From: Kiloniellaceae bacterium
GTDB lineage: Bacteria > Pseudomonadota > Alphaproteobacteria > Kiloniellales > J153
DNA: 64,000 nucleotides
Direction of reading: 5' to 3'
NCBI GenBank assembly: GCA_021776135.1
Contig: JAJFGL010000035.1
Span: 38,335 to 102,334 of the forward strand
Position 1 is the stretch's first letter. Every line of letters begins with the position of its first letter. Shown here piece by piece: positions 1 through 7,900 of this stretch. The notes below the pieces were generated by a model. That model was not told the DNA's origin. It ran no database searches and was given only the letters and a program-made list of their open reading frames with translations. Made by a program: the position numbers and the translations under genes.

Positions 1-1
1 G

Positions 2-814
2 AACGGGACTTGTAACTATATCCTGACCTCCATGCGCGACACGGGACGCGATTTCGCCGAGGTGCTCGCGGAGGCGCAAGAACTTGGCTATGCCGAAGCG
101 GATCCCGGCTTCGATATCGACGGCGTGGACGCGGCCCATAAGCTGGCCATACTGACGGCACTGGCATTCGGCTGCGAGGTCGATTTCGGTGGCGTCTACA
201 TCGAAGGCATTCGCGAGGTATCGGCGCTCGATATCGCTTTTGCCGAGGAGTTGGGATACCGCATCAAGTTGCTTGGCATCGCGACCCAGGGCGAAGATGG
301 TATCGAGCAGCGGGTGCATCCCTGCATGGTGCCCCAGGGTACGCCCATCGCCCATGTCGATGGGGTGTTCAACGCGGTCGTGGCCGAGGGCGATTTCGCC
401 GGCCGGGTTCTGGTCGAGGGCCAAGGCGCCGGGGCGGAACCGACGGCCTCGGCCGTGGTCGCCGACCTGATCGACATCGCCCGCGGCATAGCCTTGCCCA
501 CATTCGCGATTCCGGCGGCCGAATTGCGGCGCCTGCCCGCCTTGCCGGCCGAGCGTCATGTGGGGGGGCAGTATATCCGCCTCATGGTTCTCGATCGCCC
601 CGGTGTCATGGCCGATGTGACGGCGGCGCTGCGCGATGAAGACATCTCGCTCGAAGCCCTGTTGCAGCATGGACGCAGCCCGGACGGGGCCGTGCCTGTG
701 GTCATAACCACCCACGAAACTACCGGGGCGGCCATGGACCGGGCCTTGGCCCGGATCGCGGACCTGAAGGCGGTACTGGAACCGCCGCGCCGAATTCGAA
801 TTGAGCTGTTATAG
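2..814 (+). CDS. hom: Homoserine dehydrogenase, C-terminal part (5' end outside window)
   Basis: The reading frame is already open at base 2 and encodes NGTCNYILTSM, the conserved homoserine dehydrogenase stretch that follows the NAD(P)-binding domain, so the gene begins upstream of the window; the ATG at 32 is internal. The visible part carries the catalytic/substrate domain (DIDGVDAAHKLAIL, with the conserved Asp/Lys region) and then a C-terminal ACT domain (IRLMVLDRPGVMADVTAAL), which in this family senses threonine. The enzyme reduces aspartate semialdehyde to homoserine in the threonine/methionine pathway in the cytoplasm. glpX follows about 80 nt downstream on the same strand. The family call is secure; the N-terminal domain cannot be examined here. 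Confidence 0.95.
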   Translation, partial: NGTCNYILTSMRDTGRDFAEVLAEAQELGYAEADPGFDIDGVDAAHKLAILTALAFGCEVDFGGVYIEGIREVSALDIAFAEELGYRIKLLGIATQGEDGIEQRVHPCMVPQGTPIAHVDGVFNAVVAEGDFAGRVLVEGQGAGAEPTASAVVADLIDIARGIALPTFAIPAAELRRLPALPAERHVGGQYIRLMVLDRPGVMADVTAALRDEDISLEALLQHGRSPDGAVPVVITTHETTGAAMDRALARIADLKAVLEPPRRIRIELL

Positions 815-893
815 TAGGGCTCAATATCGGGAATTGAACCCGTGCTTTTCGATAGAGGCATTAACGAGAAACAATAAGAGGCGTGAAAAACAC

Positions 894-1880
894 ATGAGTA
901 AATCGCGTGATATGGACCGTAACCTAGCCTTGGAATCGGTTCGGGTAACGGAGGCGGCCGCGCTCGCCGCGTCCCGCCTGATGGGCCGGGGCGACGAAAA
1001 GGCTGCCGACCAGGCCGCCGTCAACGCCATGCGCGATGCCCTCAATAGCCTGGATATCTCCGGCACCGTTAGGATCGGCGAGGGCGAGCGCGACGAGGCC
1101 CCCATGCTTTATATCGGCGAGGAAGTCGGGTCCGGCGGCCCCGCCATAGATATCGCCCTGGACCCGCTCGAAGGCACGACCATAACCGCGAAGGGCGGGC
1201 ACAATTCCATGGCCGTTATCGCCATGGCCGAGGAGGGCGGGTTTCTCAATGCGCCCGATACCTACATGGATAAGATCGCGGTCGGCGGCGGCCTGCCGGA
1301 AGGGGTCGTCGATCTGGATGCGGAGCCGGCGGAGAATCTGAAAAACCTGGCCAAGGCCATGGGCAAGGATTTATCCGATCTGGTGGTCTGCATTCTCGAC
1401 CGGCCGCGCCACAGCGAGGTCGTCGCCAAGGTGCGCGCGGCCGGCGCCCGCATCATGATGATCGGCGATGGCGATGTATCGGGGGTCATGGCGACCAGCC
1501 GCCCGGAAAGCGGTGTCGATATGTATGTCGGCATTGGCGGCGCCCCTGAAGGCGTGCTCGCCGCCGCCGCCTTGCGCTGCATCGGCGGGCAATTTCAAGG
1601 CCGCTTGGTGTTCCGCAACGACGATGAAAAAGCCCGGGCCCGGCGCTGCGGTATCGAGGATTTCGACCGCAAATACGATTTGCTCGAACTGGCCAATGGC
1701 GATGTCATGTTCGCGGCGACCGGGGTGACCGACGGCAGCATGCTGCGCGGCGTCCGGCGGTTTCAGGGTGGCGCCAGCACCCATTCCATGGTCATGCGCT
1801 CCAAGTCCGGGACCGTGCGCATGATCGAGGCCTCCCATAACTTCGACCGCAAGACCTGGTACCGCAAGCTCGACCAATAG
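894..1880 (+). CDS. glpX: Class II fructose-1,6-bisphosphatase (GlpX)
   Basis: Predicted 328-residue cytoplasmic enzyme that hydrolyses fructose-1,6-bisphosphate in gluconeogenesis (some alphaproteobacterial members also accept sedoheptulose bisphosphate). The protein shows RIGEGERDEAPMLYIGE near residue 60 and the metal-binding DPLEGT motif at residues 90-95, both hallmarks of the lithium-sensitive phosphatase fold, followed by the GlpX-typical GDGDVSGVMAT and GIGGAPEGVLAAAAL. I chose the ATG at 894 because it gives the usual family length and is preceded by an AG-rich stretch (aagaggcg); the frame is open back to 801, but those residues do not look like GlpX. It lies between hom and recJ, with 4 nt before recJ. 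Confidence 0.96.
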   Translation: MSKSRDMDRNLALESVRVTEAAALAASRLMGRGDEKAADQAAVNAMRDALNSLDISGTVRIGEGERDEAPMLYIGEEVGSGGPAIDIALDPLEGTTITAKGGHNSMAVIAMAEEGGFLNAPDTYMDKIAVGGGLPEGVVDLDAEPAENLKNLAKAMGKDLSDLVVCILDRPRHSEVVAKVRAAGARIMMIGDGDVSGVMATSRPESGVDMYVGIGGAPEGVLAAAALRCIGGQFQGRLVFRNDDEKARARRCGIEDFDRKYDLLELANGDVMFAATGVTDGSMLRGVRRFQGGASTHSMVMRSKSGTVRMIEASHNFDRKTWYRKLDQ

Positions 1881-1884
1881 TGCC

Positions 1885-3693
1885 ATGACGTCGCGTTCCT
1901 GTTTCCTGGGGGTCGAGCGCTCTCTGACCGGCAAGCGGTGGGAAGAACGCTTGCGCGACCCGCGTCAGGCCCTGGCCCTGGCCCAGCGTTTGGGCGTGGC
2001 GGAGATCGTCGGGCGTATCATGGCCGGGCGCGGTATCGGTTTGGAGGACGCCCAAGCCTTCCTGGAGCCGAGCCTGCGCGAGGCCCTGCCCGATCCCCTG
2101 TGCCTCAAAGACATGGCCGTGGCCATCGAACGCTTGGTCCGGGCCATGGAGAGCGGCGAAAAGATCGCCATCTTTGGCGATTACGACGTGGACGGGGCGA
2201 CGTCCTCGGCGGTGCTGACCCGGTTTCTGCGCGCCGCCGGCTGCGAGGCGGCTGTCTATATCCCGGATCGGATTCACGAAGGCTACGGCCCCAACGCGCC
2301 GGCCCTGCTGCGCCTGCGCGAAGCGGGCGCTAAGGTGGTCATTACCGTCGATTGCGGCATTACCGCCTTCGCGCCCCTCGAGGCGGCGGCCGAGGCCGGT
2401 CTGGACGTGATCGTTATCGATCACCATGCCGCCGAAGCGCGCTTGCCGCGCGCGGCGGCGGTGGTCAATCCCAACCGCATGGATGAAACCCCCGCCCATG
2501 AGGATCCCCACAGGTTGGGTTCCCTGGCCGCCGTGGGGGTCGTCTTCCTGCTGGTCGTCGGGCTCAACCGGGCGCTGCGAGAGGTGGGTTGGTACAAAGC
2601 TAGAAACTTGGCCGAGCCGGACCTTCTGTGCCTGCTTGACCTGGTGGCGCTGGGCACCGTGTGCGATGTGGTGCCCCTGGCCGGGCTCAACCGGGCGCTG
2701 GTGACCCAGGGCCTCAAGGTCATGGCCAGGCGCGCCAATGCCGGGCTGACGGCGCTCTGCGACGTGGCCCGGGTCGAGGCCAAGCCCGATGCCTTTCACG
2801 CCGGGTTTTTATTGGGGCCGCGGGTGAATGCCGGCGGGCGCGTGGGCGAATCCAGCCTGGGCGCGCGGTTGTTGACCAGCGACGACCCGGCGGAGGCCCG
2901 GCGGATCGCCCAGCAGCTCGATGCCTATAACGATGAACGCCGGGAGATCGAGGTGAGCGTTCTCGATCAAGCCCTGGAACAAGCAGAGGCCGCCGGTCAA
3001 GACCGCCGGGGCGTGGTCATGGTTGTGGGCGAGGGCTGGCATCCCGGGGTCATTGGAATCGTCGCCAGCCGCCTGAAGGAACGGACGAATTTACCGGCGC
3101 TGGTTATCGCCCTCGACCCCGAGACCGGAATCGGCAAGGGCTCGGGACGTTCGGTTCCTGGGGTCGATCTCGGCGCCGCCGTCATCGCTGCGCGCCAGGC
3201 CGGCCTGCTCATCAATGGCGGCGGCCATCCCATGGCGGCCGGCTTGAGCGTCGAGGCGGCGAAGCTCGACGCCTTGCGTGGGTTCCTGGGCGAACGGATA
3301 GAGGCGGCGCTCCAAGCCGCCGATTACCGTGCCGCCCTCGGCTTCGACGGCGCGATCCAACCCGAAGGGGCCAACGCCGCCTTGGTCGGCGAAATCGAAC
3401 GCTGCGCCCCCTTCGGCGCGGGCAACGCGCAACCGCGTTTCGCTATCGCCGCTGCCAGGATACAGCGCGCCGACACGGTCGGGGACGGTCACGTCCGTTG
3501 TTATCTGAGCGGCGCCGGGGGCGGGCGCTTGAAAGGTATCGCGTTCCGGGCCCTCGACGGTCCCCTGGGCCCGGCGCTTCTGCAAACCGCGGGCCGGCCC
3601 CTGCATCTCGCCGGCAAGCTGCGCCTGGACGCCTGGGCGGGCCGGGAGTCGGTTCAATTCATTATCGAAGACGCGGCGGCCGTGAACGGTTAG
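1885..3693 (+). CDS. recJ: Single-stranded-DNA-specific exonuclease RecJ
   Basis: Predicted 602-residue 5'-3' single-strand exonuclease of recombination and mismatch repair. The DHH phosphoesterase motifs are present: FGDYDVDGATSSAVL near residue 98 (metal-binding Asp), VVITVDCGITA, and VIDHH near residue 178. The DHHA1 signature GGGHPMAAGL follows, and a C-terminal OB-like region (CAPFGAGNAQPRFAI) completes the RecJ layout. The N-terminus FLGVERSLTGKRW is typical of alphaproteobacterial RecJ and supports the ATG at 1885, 4 nt after glpX. Length and motif order are normal. Start and family are both well supported. Confidence 0.97.
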   Translation: MTSRSCFLGVERSLTGKRWEERLRDPRQALALAQRLGVAEIVGRIMAGRGIGLEDAQAFLEPSLREALPDPLCLKDMAVAIERLVRAMESGEKIAIFGDYDVDGATSSAVLTRFLRAAGCEAAVYIPDRIHEGYGPNAPALLRLREAGAKVVITVDCGITAFAPLEAAAEAGLDVIVIDHHAAEARLPRAAAVVNPNRMDETPAHEDPHRLGSLAAVGVVFLLVVGLNRALREVGWYKARNLAEPDLLCLLDLVALGTVCDVVPLAGLNRALVTQGLKVMARRANAGLTALCDVARVEAKPDAFHAGFLLGPRVNAGGRVGESSLGARLLTSDDPAEARRIAQQLDAYNDERREIEVSVLDQALEQAEAAGQDRRGVVMVVGEGWHPGVIGIVASRLKERTNLPALVIALDPETGIGKGSGRSVPGVDLGAAVIAARQAGLLINGGGHPMAAGLSVEAAKLDALRGFLGERIEAALQAADYRAALGFDGAIQPEGANAALVGEIERCAPFGAGNAQPRFAIAAARIQRADTVGDGHVRCYLSGAGGGRLKGIAFRALDGPLGPALLQTAGRPLHLAGKLRLDAWAGRESVQFIIEDAAAVNG

Positions 3694-3694
3694 A

Positions 3695-4453
3695 ATGGAA
3701 CGCATGTTCCCAATAACGAAGAACGCTCTAGCCTGTGCCGCCTTTATCGGCGGATTTATCGCCCTATCCAATCCCGCTTCCGCGCTGGAAGAGGTGGTCG
3801 ATCTGGAACTGGTGCTGGCGGTCGATGCGTCGTCCAGCGTCTCGGCCCAGGAGTTCGATCTGCAGATCAAGGGTTTGGCGGAGGCCTTTCGGACCCAGGA
3901 GGTTCTGGCCGCGGTCCAGGCGAGCGGCGATCTGGGTATCGCCGTGTCCATGGTGCAATGGTCGGACAACCGCAAGCAGACCATGGCGGTGGACTGGTCG
4001 CTGATTCGCAGTGAAGCCCAGGCCTTGGCTTTGGCCGATGCCATAGAGGCGACGCCACGCTACCTGGTCGGCGGCGGCACGGCCATCGGCGGGGCGCTGA
4101 AATATGCCATCCGCCAGTTCGAAAACAACGGTTTCGCGGGCCGCCGTCAGGTCATTGACGTGTCCGGAGACGGCCGCACCAACCAGGGGTCGCAACCCAA
4201 GCATCAACGCGACCGGGCGGTCGAACTGGGCATTACCATCAACGGCCTGGCGATCCTCAATGAAGACCCGACAATCGATAATTATTATTATCTGAATGTC
4301 ATCGGCGGGACCGGGGCCTTCGTTCTGACCGCGAACGACTATGAGTCCTATGCTCTGGCCATTCTCTCCAAGCTCATTCGCGAAATCGCCGCCGTGCCCG
4401 TCGCCGCCGTGCCTGGGGTAGTCAAGCTCAGGCTGGCCAAGGCGGTTCCCTGA
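3695..4453 (+). CDS. Secreted DUF1194 von Willebrand factor A domain protein
   Basis: Predicted 252-residue protein with a cleavable signal peptide (hydrophobic segment followed by NPASA near residue 30) and a vWA-type domain beginning LELVLAVDASSSVS; DASSS is the metal-ion-dependent adhesion (MIDAS) motif. Further on, DVSGDGRTNQGS is typical of DUF1194, a mainly alphaproteobacterial family of unknown role, probably periplasmic and involved in metal-dependent protein binding. The start is 1 nt after the recJ stop, so the two may be co-transcribed; a second in-frame ATG lies at 3704. No partner gene such as a MoxR ATPase is adjacent. The family call is good, the function unknown. Confidence 0.85.
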   Translation: MERMFPITKNALACAAFIGGFIALSNPASALEEVVDLELVLAVDASSSVSAQEFDLQIKGLAEAFRTQEVLAAVQASGDLGIAVSMVQWSDNRKQTMAVDWSLIRSEAQALALADAIEATPRYLVGGGTAIGGALKYAIRQFENNGFAGRRQVIDVSGDGRTNQGSQPKHQRDRAVELGITINGLAILNEDPTIDNYYYLNVIGGTGAFVLTANDYESYALAILSKLIREIAAVPVAAVPGVVKLRLAKAVP

Positions 4454-4516
4454 GGCGCCGGAGCGCGCACAGGGGCTTGAATCCCGGCCCAGGAACCGCT
4501 ACACCGCTGGCGCGCC

Positions 4517-4592
4517 GACCCCATCGTCTAGAGGCCTAGGACACTGCCCTTTCAAGGCGGCAACACGGGTTCGAATCCCGTTGGGGTCACCA
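4517..4592 (+). tRNA. tRNA-Glu (anticodon UUC)
   Basis: The cloverleaf can be drawn directly: acceptor arm GACCCCA (4517-4523) pairs with TGGGGTC (4582-4588), the T-arm contains the invariant GGTTCGAATCC, and the anticodon loop CTTTCAA shows TTC, which decodes Glu. CCA is encoded at the 3' end. The AT-rich toxin-antitoxin insert begins immediately downstream, which makes this tRNA a plausible insertion site. Confidence 0.97.
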
Positions 4593-4983
4593 TTTTACTT
4601 GAACTTTCACTGTAAAATAGTCCTGTAATATATTGAAATCATAACGATAATTATAATGGCTTGATTGATACGCGGTCCGCTTGCCCAGAATGTGTGATAC
4701 ATTTTGGGATACAGAGTGCGGTACAATCGGAATATTTGAAGGGTAAGGGTACTGTTTTTCAGTACTACCGACAGTTGTTAAAAGCAGTATCTGCACACAG
4801 ATAGACAGGTGTTAACGAAAATAACAATAGAAACAAAAGGTTATAGGAAAAATTGCCTTGCGAATCGGGAGTCCGTCCAACTCTTGGCTAATATGGTATT
4901 TTTGATTTCCACAGAAAATTATTCACTTTTCGCAACTTGTTTTGTTGCTTCTTAACGCAACATGAGTAGTCTGGTTGGTATAA
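4593..4983. other. AT-rich non-coding stretch after tRNA-Glu
   Basis: About 390 bases, visibly richer in A and T than the flanking genes. Only short reverse-strand open frames occur (about 4587-4796 and 4888-5094); neither has a recognisable motif or a convincing ribosome binding site, so I treat them as chance. The 3' part holds overlapping GCAAC/GTTGC inverted repeats (4932-4961) just upstream of the toxin-like gene. I found no integrase and no second copy of the tRNA 3' end. Confidence 0.6.
4932..4961. promoter_or_regulatory. Overlapping GCAAC/GTTGC inverted repeats, candidate TA operator
   Basis: GCAAC (4932-4936), GTTGC (4944-4948) and GCAAC (4957-4961) form two overlapping inverted repeats ending 22 bases before the ATG at 4984. 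Type II toxin-antitoxin operons are usually autorepressed by the antitoxin binding such palindromes over the promoter, and the second gene here encodes an XRE-type DNA-binding protein. The operator role is inferred from position and symmetry only. Confidence 0.4.
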
Positions 4984-5472
4984 ATGGCAACCATCAATGA
5001 CCTGGTTACTCAAAGACAGCTTGAAAAATTTCAACCCCTTCTTGATCCAGGCGAGCAGCCTCTGCGGGCCGTGTATATGGATCCGGTTGCCCACGAATGG
5101 TGTTTTTCAAGTGCGCAGCTTGGGAAAGCTACTCCGTGTCCGTTTTCATTTGATCGGACCCATGCGGTCCTGGACGAGTTCTGCTCTGGCGCGCTTCTTT
5201 ACGAGGGGGCGCATATTCGGCGTCTCGGACCTAAACGAGAGGGAATATGGGAACTCAAAACTGTTCCACCAGAACACCATTCTGTTCGGATATTCGGATG
5301 GTTCTATCGACCGGGCATACTTATTGTGTGTCTATGCAAATATAAGAACGATGTATCAAAAAGATGCGCTTCAGAGATTAAATTTGTCATCGATTTTAGA
5401 GATGGCCTAGCTCTTAGTGAGCCAAAGTTGGCCAAAGGGAAAGACTATGAATCACTCATGCAAATTGACTGA
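4984..5472 (+). CDS. Putative RelE/HigB-like toxin (first gene of a toxin-antitoxin-like operon)
   Basis: A 162-residue protein with no assignment I can make with certainty. The middle (GIWELKT...HHSVRIFGWFYRPG ILIVCLCKYKND) resembles the beta-strand core of RelE/HigB/Gp49-type toxins, where the xWELR and yRiFy stretches precede a short basic segment. It is longer than the usual 90-120 residues. The stronger evidence is context: the stop codon overlaps an XRE-type gene that begins at 5447, the toxin-first order typical of HigBA. There is no clear ribosome binding site before 4984. AT content and codon choice differ from the neighbouring chromosomal genes, suggesting transfer. It could instead be an unrelated accessory protein. 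Confidence 0.5.
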   Translation: MATINDLVTQRQLEKFQPLLDPGEQPLRAVYMDPVAHEWCFSSAQLGKATPCPFSFDRTHAVLDEFCSGALLYEGAHIRRLGPKREGIWELKTVPPEHHSVRIFGWFYRPGILIVCLCKYKNDVSKRCASEIKFVIDFRDGLALSEPKLAKGKDYESLMQID

Positions 5473-5842
5473 GGAAGAAAAGAAGATCCTCAGAGCTCGG
5501 TTCGTCATGCACGTGCATCGCGAGCTTTTAAGCGCATTTTATATACGCGAAGCGGAAGGTATGACACGAGCGCAGCTAGCCGAGAATCTCGGCATTGATA
5601 AGTCAGTCATAAGTCGCAGGCTGAATGGTACCAGCAATATGACACTCGAGGTTATCTCCGATCTGGCAAGAGGCATGGGCTTCAGACCTGAAATGCAGCT
5701 GTTGCCTTATGAAGAACTTGCAGGTGGAAACTCCGTCGCCGTGCCTACGCGTGAGCAGCTATCTTGCGCCTCTACCCCGGGTGGAGATTATTCGAGCGAC
5801 TCAGTCGGCACTGTGAATGCAGGAAATTTGTTATCTCTATGA
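5447..5842 (+). CDS. XRE-family helix-turn-helix protein, probable antitoxin
   Basis: 131 residues from the ATG at 5447, which overlaps the upstream stop by 26 nt; the frame is open further upstream (5417), but that start would lie deeper in the toxin gene. The central segment MTRAQLAENLGIDKSVISRRLNG is a classic Cro/C1 (XRE) helix-turn-helix, followed by NMTLEVISDLARGMGFRPEMQL, the usual helices of HigA-like antitoxins. The Ser/Gly-rich tail (about the last 35 residues) looks unstructured. It probably neutralises the upstream product and represses the operon through the palindromes before 4984. The third gene starts inside its stop codon (ATGA), so all three are translationally coupled. Confidence 0.75.
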   Translation: MNHSCKLTEEEKKILRARFVMHVHRELLSAFYIREAEGMTRAQLAENLGIDKSVISRRLNGTSNMTLEVISDLARGMGFRPEMQLLPYEELAGGNSVAVPTREQLSCASTPGGDYSSDSVGTVNAGNLLSL

Positions 5843-6186
5843 GAAAAATCATTTCGACTGAAGTGGACGGCAAGACGCTGGAGCTGTATGGGAGTGATGA
5901 TGACGATCTCGAGCTTTTCTGTGAGGGAGTTCATGGAATCGCGAGCACGGGAGCATCCGTCAAATTCAACCTTCATACGGTCCTTCCCTGGGAAAGTGAT
6001 TCTTCAACTCAGAAAAGACGCGTTGTTGCTCGAATCGTGATACCGGCAGCAGATTTCGTTTCTACTGCTGAATTACTCCAGCGGTTTGCAGATAAAATTC
6101 GTGAACCAGGTGCGGTCGTAAATGGTGATGAAGCTGATGAATCTGATGAGGCTGCAAGTCCTGCAGACGAGTCGGACGAGGGGTGA
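5839..6186 (+). CDS. Hypothetical acidic protein, third gene of the TA-like operon
   Basis: 115 residues from the ATG at 5839, which overlaps the antitoxin stop in an ATGA junction. The N-terminal two thirds alternate beta-like segments (KIISTEVDGKTLELYG, VARIVIPAADFVSTAELL); the last 25 or so residues are almost all Asp, Glu, Ser and Ala (DEADESDEAASPADESDEG), a strongly acidic tail. I do not recognise a family. The tight coupling suggests co-function with the toxin/antitoxin pair, perhaps as a chaperone-like or anti-toxin accessory; that is inference from position. The frame is open upstream to 5764, but those codons overlap the antitoxin gene and look like a shadow. Confidence 0.6.
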   Translation: MRKIISTEVDGKTLELYGSDDDDLELFCEGVHGIASTGASVKFNLHTVLPWESDSSTQKRRVVARIVIPAADFVSTAELLQRFADKIREPGAVVNGDEADESDEAASPADESDEG

Positions 6187-6405
6187 AATCTAAATTAGAT
6201 AAATCCCACACCCACGCCGAGACTTTTGTGCTGTCATGATCTGTTTAACGAGCCTGTCAGGGCGTGGGCAACACTTGGATTGTTCTGCTCTGGCCGGCAA
6301 AGGACAGCGCCTGCTGGTTTAGAAATAAGTGCTGTTTCCCTGGCAGCAACCTTTAGAATCATCACTAGTAGCCATACTGGCGCCAACTCAATCCAAGGAG
6401 CCCGT

Positions 6406-6744
6406 GTGACTGACGAGTGCTTGCCGAGCGATGTCTGGGTCATGGCCCATGTCCGGCGCTGTAACGACAACGGCATCCCGGCCATGGTCGTGCGCAGGGG
6501 AGAGGCCAAGGGCGGCGCCGTTCTGTTAAAAATCAATCTACTGACGGAGGGCTGCCGGATTCTGTCCCAGGCGCGCGGTCTCGACGGCGATTTGGGCTGG
6601 CTGGCGGCCTTCAAGGGCGCCCTGGTGTCCGAAGCCGAAGCCGACGACTACCTCACCCGCGCGGCCGCGCGCGACCCGGATGTCTGGGTTATAGAGATTG
6701 AGGACCGAAGCGGGCATAACCCCTTCGAGGGTAAAGTTTTTTAA
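6406..6744 (+). CDS. DUF1491 family protein
   Basis: 112-residue cytoplasmic protein starting at a GTG (6406) with an AAGGAG ribosome binding site five bases upstream (6395-6400). It shows VWVMAHVRRCNDNGIPAMVVRRGEAKGG and ARDPDVWVIEIEDRSG, characteristic of DUF1491, a small family found widely in alphaproteobacteria with no established function. A longer open frame back to 6226 lacks a ribosome binding site and family similarity. Base composition returns to that of the core genome here, so the island appears to end between 6187 and about 6400. Confidence 0.85.
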   Translation: MTDECLPSDVWVMAHVRRCNDNGIPAMVVRRGEAKGGAVLLKINLLTEGCRILSQARGLDGDLGWLAAFKGALVSEAEADDYLTRAAARDPDVWVIEIEDRSGHNPFEGKVF

Positions 6745-6773
6745 CCCGCTCCCGCCGCTTATACCGAGTCCCG

Positions 6774-7034
6774 TCAATCGAGCCGGACGTGTTTTTTACC
6801 GGCCCAGTTTTCCAGCTTACCGCTTTCCAAGAGGCAATCGCAGGCGGCTTCGAGATCGCGTTTGCTGTGGCCGAGCGCCACCCAGGCCTCCTCGATCGCG
6901 ACCATGGCGGCATTGGCGATCTGGGCCAGCTTATCCTCGGAAAAAAGCTCCGGCATTTCGCGGATGGCCTCCGCGTCGTGCCAGGCGGCAACCAGGCGCT
7001 TCAGGATCGGGTCCAGGGCATCTTTGGGGGCCAT
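6774..7034 (-). CDS. Hypothetical 86-residue protein
   Basis: A reverse-strand gene convergent with the DUF1491 gene (29 nt between stops). The predicted protein is mostly helical and charged (DALDPILKRLVAAWHDAEAI; ANAAMVAIEEAWVALGHSKRDL), with no signal peptide or membrane segment. Third-position GC is high on this strand, as expected for a real gene in this genome. I cannot name a family. The start at 7034 is the first ATG in frame; the bases before it are not a strong ribosome binding site. Confidence 0.6.
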   Translation of the reverse strand: MAPKDALDPILKRLVAAWHDAEAIREMPELFSEDKLAQIANAAMVAIEEAWVALGHSKRDLEAACDCLLESGKLENWAGKKHVRLD

Positions 7035-7122
7035 GATCCATCCCTCTCTCTCAAGTAGCTCAAGTCATTCGACCGGGCGATGTTAAAAGGTTACGGCATA
7101 ATTGTGTCGGTTAGAAGGCCCC

Positions 7123-7168
7123 AGAGCATGTTCCGGTCAAATGGGTCAATATGAACGGAACATGCTCT
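7123..7168. repeat. Inverted repeat AGAGCATGTTCCG with a 20-nt loop
   Basis: AGAGCATGTTCCG at 7123-7135 is exactly mirrored by CGGAACATGCTCT at 7156-7168. It sits about 85 bases before mlaC in a 218-base intergenic space. No T tract follows. It could be an extragenic palindromic repeat, a riboregulatory hairpin in the mlaC leader, or a protein binding site; copy number in the rest of the genome would decide. Confidence 0.8.
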
Positions 7169-7252
7169 AGCGCTATCAATTGACCTGGAGGCGGCATGGT
7201 TGCACCCTATGGCAGTTCGTATTCAATAAATAAAAACTAGCGGGGGCATTTG

Positions 7253-7900
7253 ATGCTGGGGTTTTTTGGGGTGGCGGCAGGAGGTGGCCGGGCCAGGGGA
7301 GGGGCGTTCGTCATCGCCTTTACGATCATGGCGCTGAGCAGCATCGAGCTATCGGCGGCGCAAACGCCGGGCGATGCGGTCGCATTTCTCACGGACCTTA
7401 GCCAGCGTGCCAAGACCCAGCTCAACGAGCCCGGTCTACCCCAAGTGGAGAAAGAGCGGCGATTCCGGGTTCTGCTGCACCAGGGATTCGATATCGAGGC
7501 TATATCGCGATTTATTCTCGGCCGTTATTGGCGCCGGGCGAAAGAGCCAGACCGGCTGGATTTCATCCAGGTATTCGAAGATTCCCTGGTGTTTCGATTC
7601 TTGCCGGTCTTTGGCGACTACGCCGAAGACGCGCTTCTGTTCGGTAAGGTCCGGCCTTTTGGTAACAGGGCCGATCTGTTCAACGTCGAATCCGAGTTGA
7701 CGCGCTCCCAAGGACCGCCCTTGCATCTAAATTGGCGCGTACACAAGGGATCCAAGGGATACCGGATTCTGGATATTCTGGCCGAAGGGGTCAGTGTCGC
7801 GGTGACCCTGCGCTCGGAATACGGTTCCGTCCTGAAGCAGAACGGTGGCAGCGTATCCGCCTTGAATGAAACCCTGCGCGACAAGTTTACGGGGCTTTAG
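7253..7900 (+). CDS. mlaC: Phospholipid-binding protein MlaC / Ttg2D family
   Basis: 215-residue periplasmic protein. An N-terminal hydrophobic signal segment (GAFVIAFTIMALSS, cleavage probably after the SAA near residue 35) precedes the MlaC domain: FLTDLSQRAKTQL, RRFRVLLHQGFDIEAISRFILGRYWRRA and DILAEGVSVAVTLRSEY are typical. MlaC ferries phospholipids between the outer membrane and the inner-membrane MlaFEDB complex. The MlaE, MlaF and MlaD genes lie 23-26 kb away at 31.2-33.8 kb, so the pathway is split in this genome. I chose ATG 7253, preceded by a G-rich stretch (cggggg), over a TTG one codon upstream. The gene converges with and overlaps by 4 nt the hydrolase gene at 7897. Confidence 0.85.
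   Translation: MLGFFGVAAGGGRARGGAFVIAFTIMALSSIELSAAQTPGDAVAFLTDLSQRAKTQLNEPGLPQVEKERRFRVLLHQGFDIEAISRFILGRYWRRAKEPDRLDFIQVFEDSLVFRFLPVFGDYAEDALLFGKVRPFGNRADLFNVESELTRSQGPPLHLNWRVHKGSKGYRILDILAEGVSVAVTLRSEYGSVLKQNGGSVSALNETLRDKFTGL

Noticed and set aside
1792..2799. A 335-codon reverse-strand open frame opposite recJ
   Set aside because: Shadow of recJ, with no recognisable domain and a composition (many His, Gln, Gly) typical of antisense frames.
4587..5094. Small reverse-strand open frames in the AT-rich stretch after tRNA-Glu
   Set aside because: Short, overlapping the presumed toxin promoter, without ribosome binding sites or similarity.
4517..6400. A classical integrative element at tRNA-Glu
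   Set aside because: No integrase gene and no second copy of the tRNA 3' end (attachment repeat) could be found downstream; only the AT-rich insert and TA-like genes support transfer.
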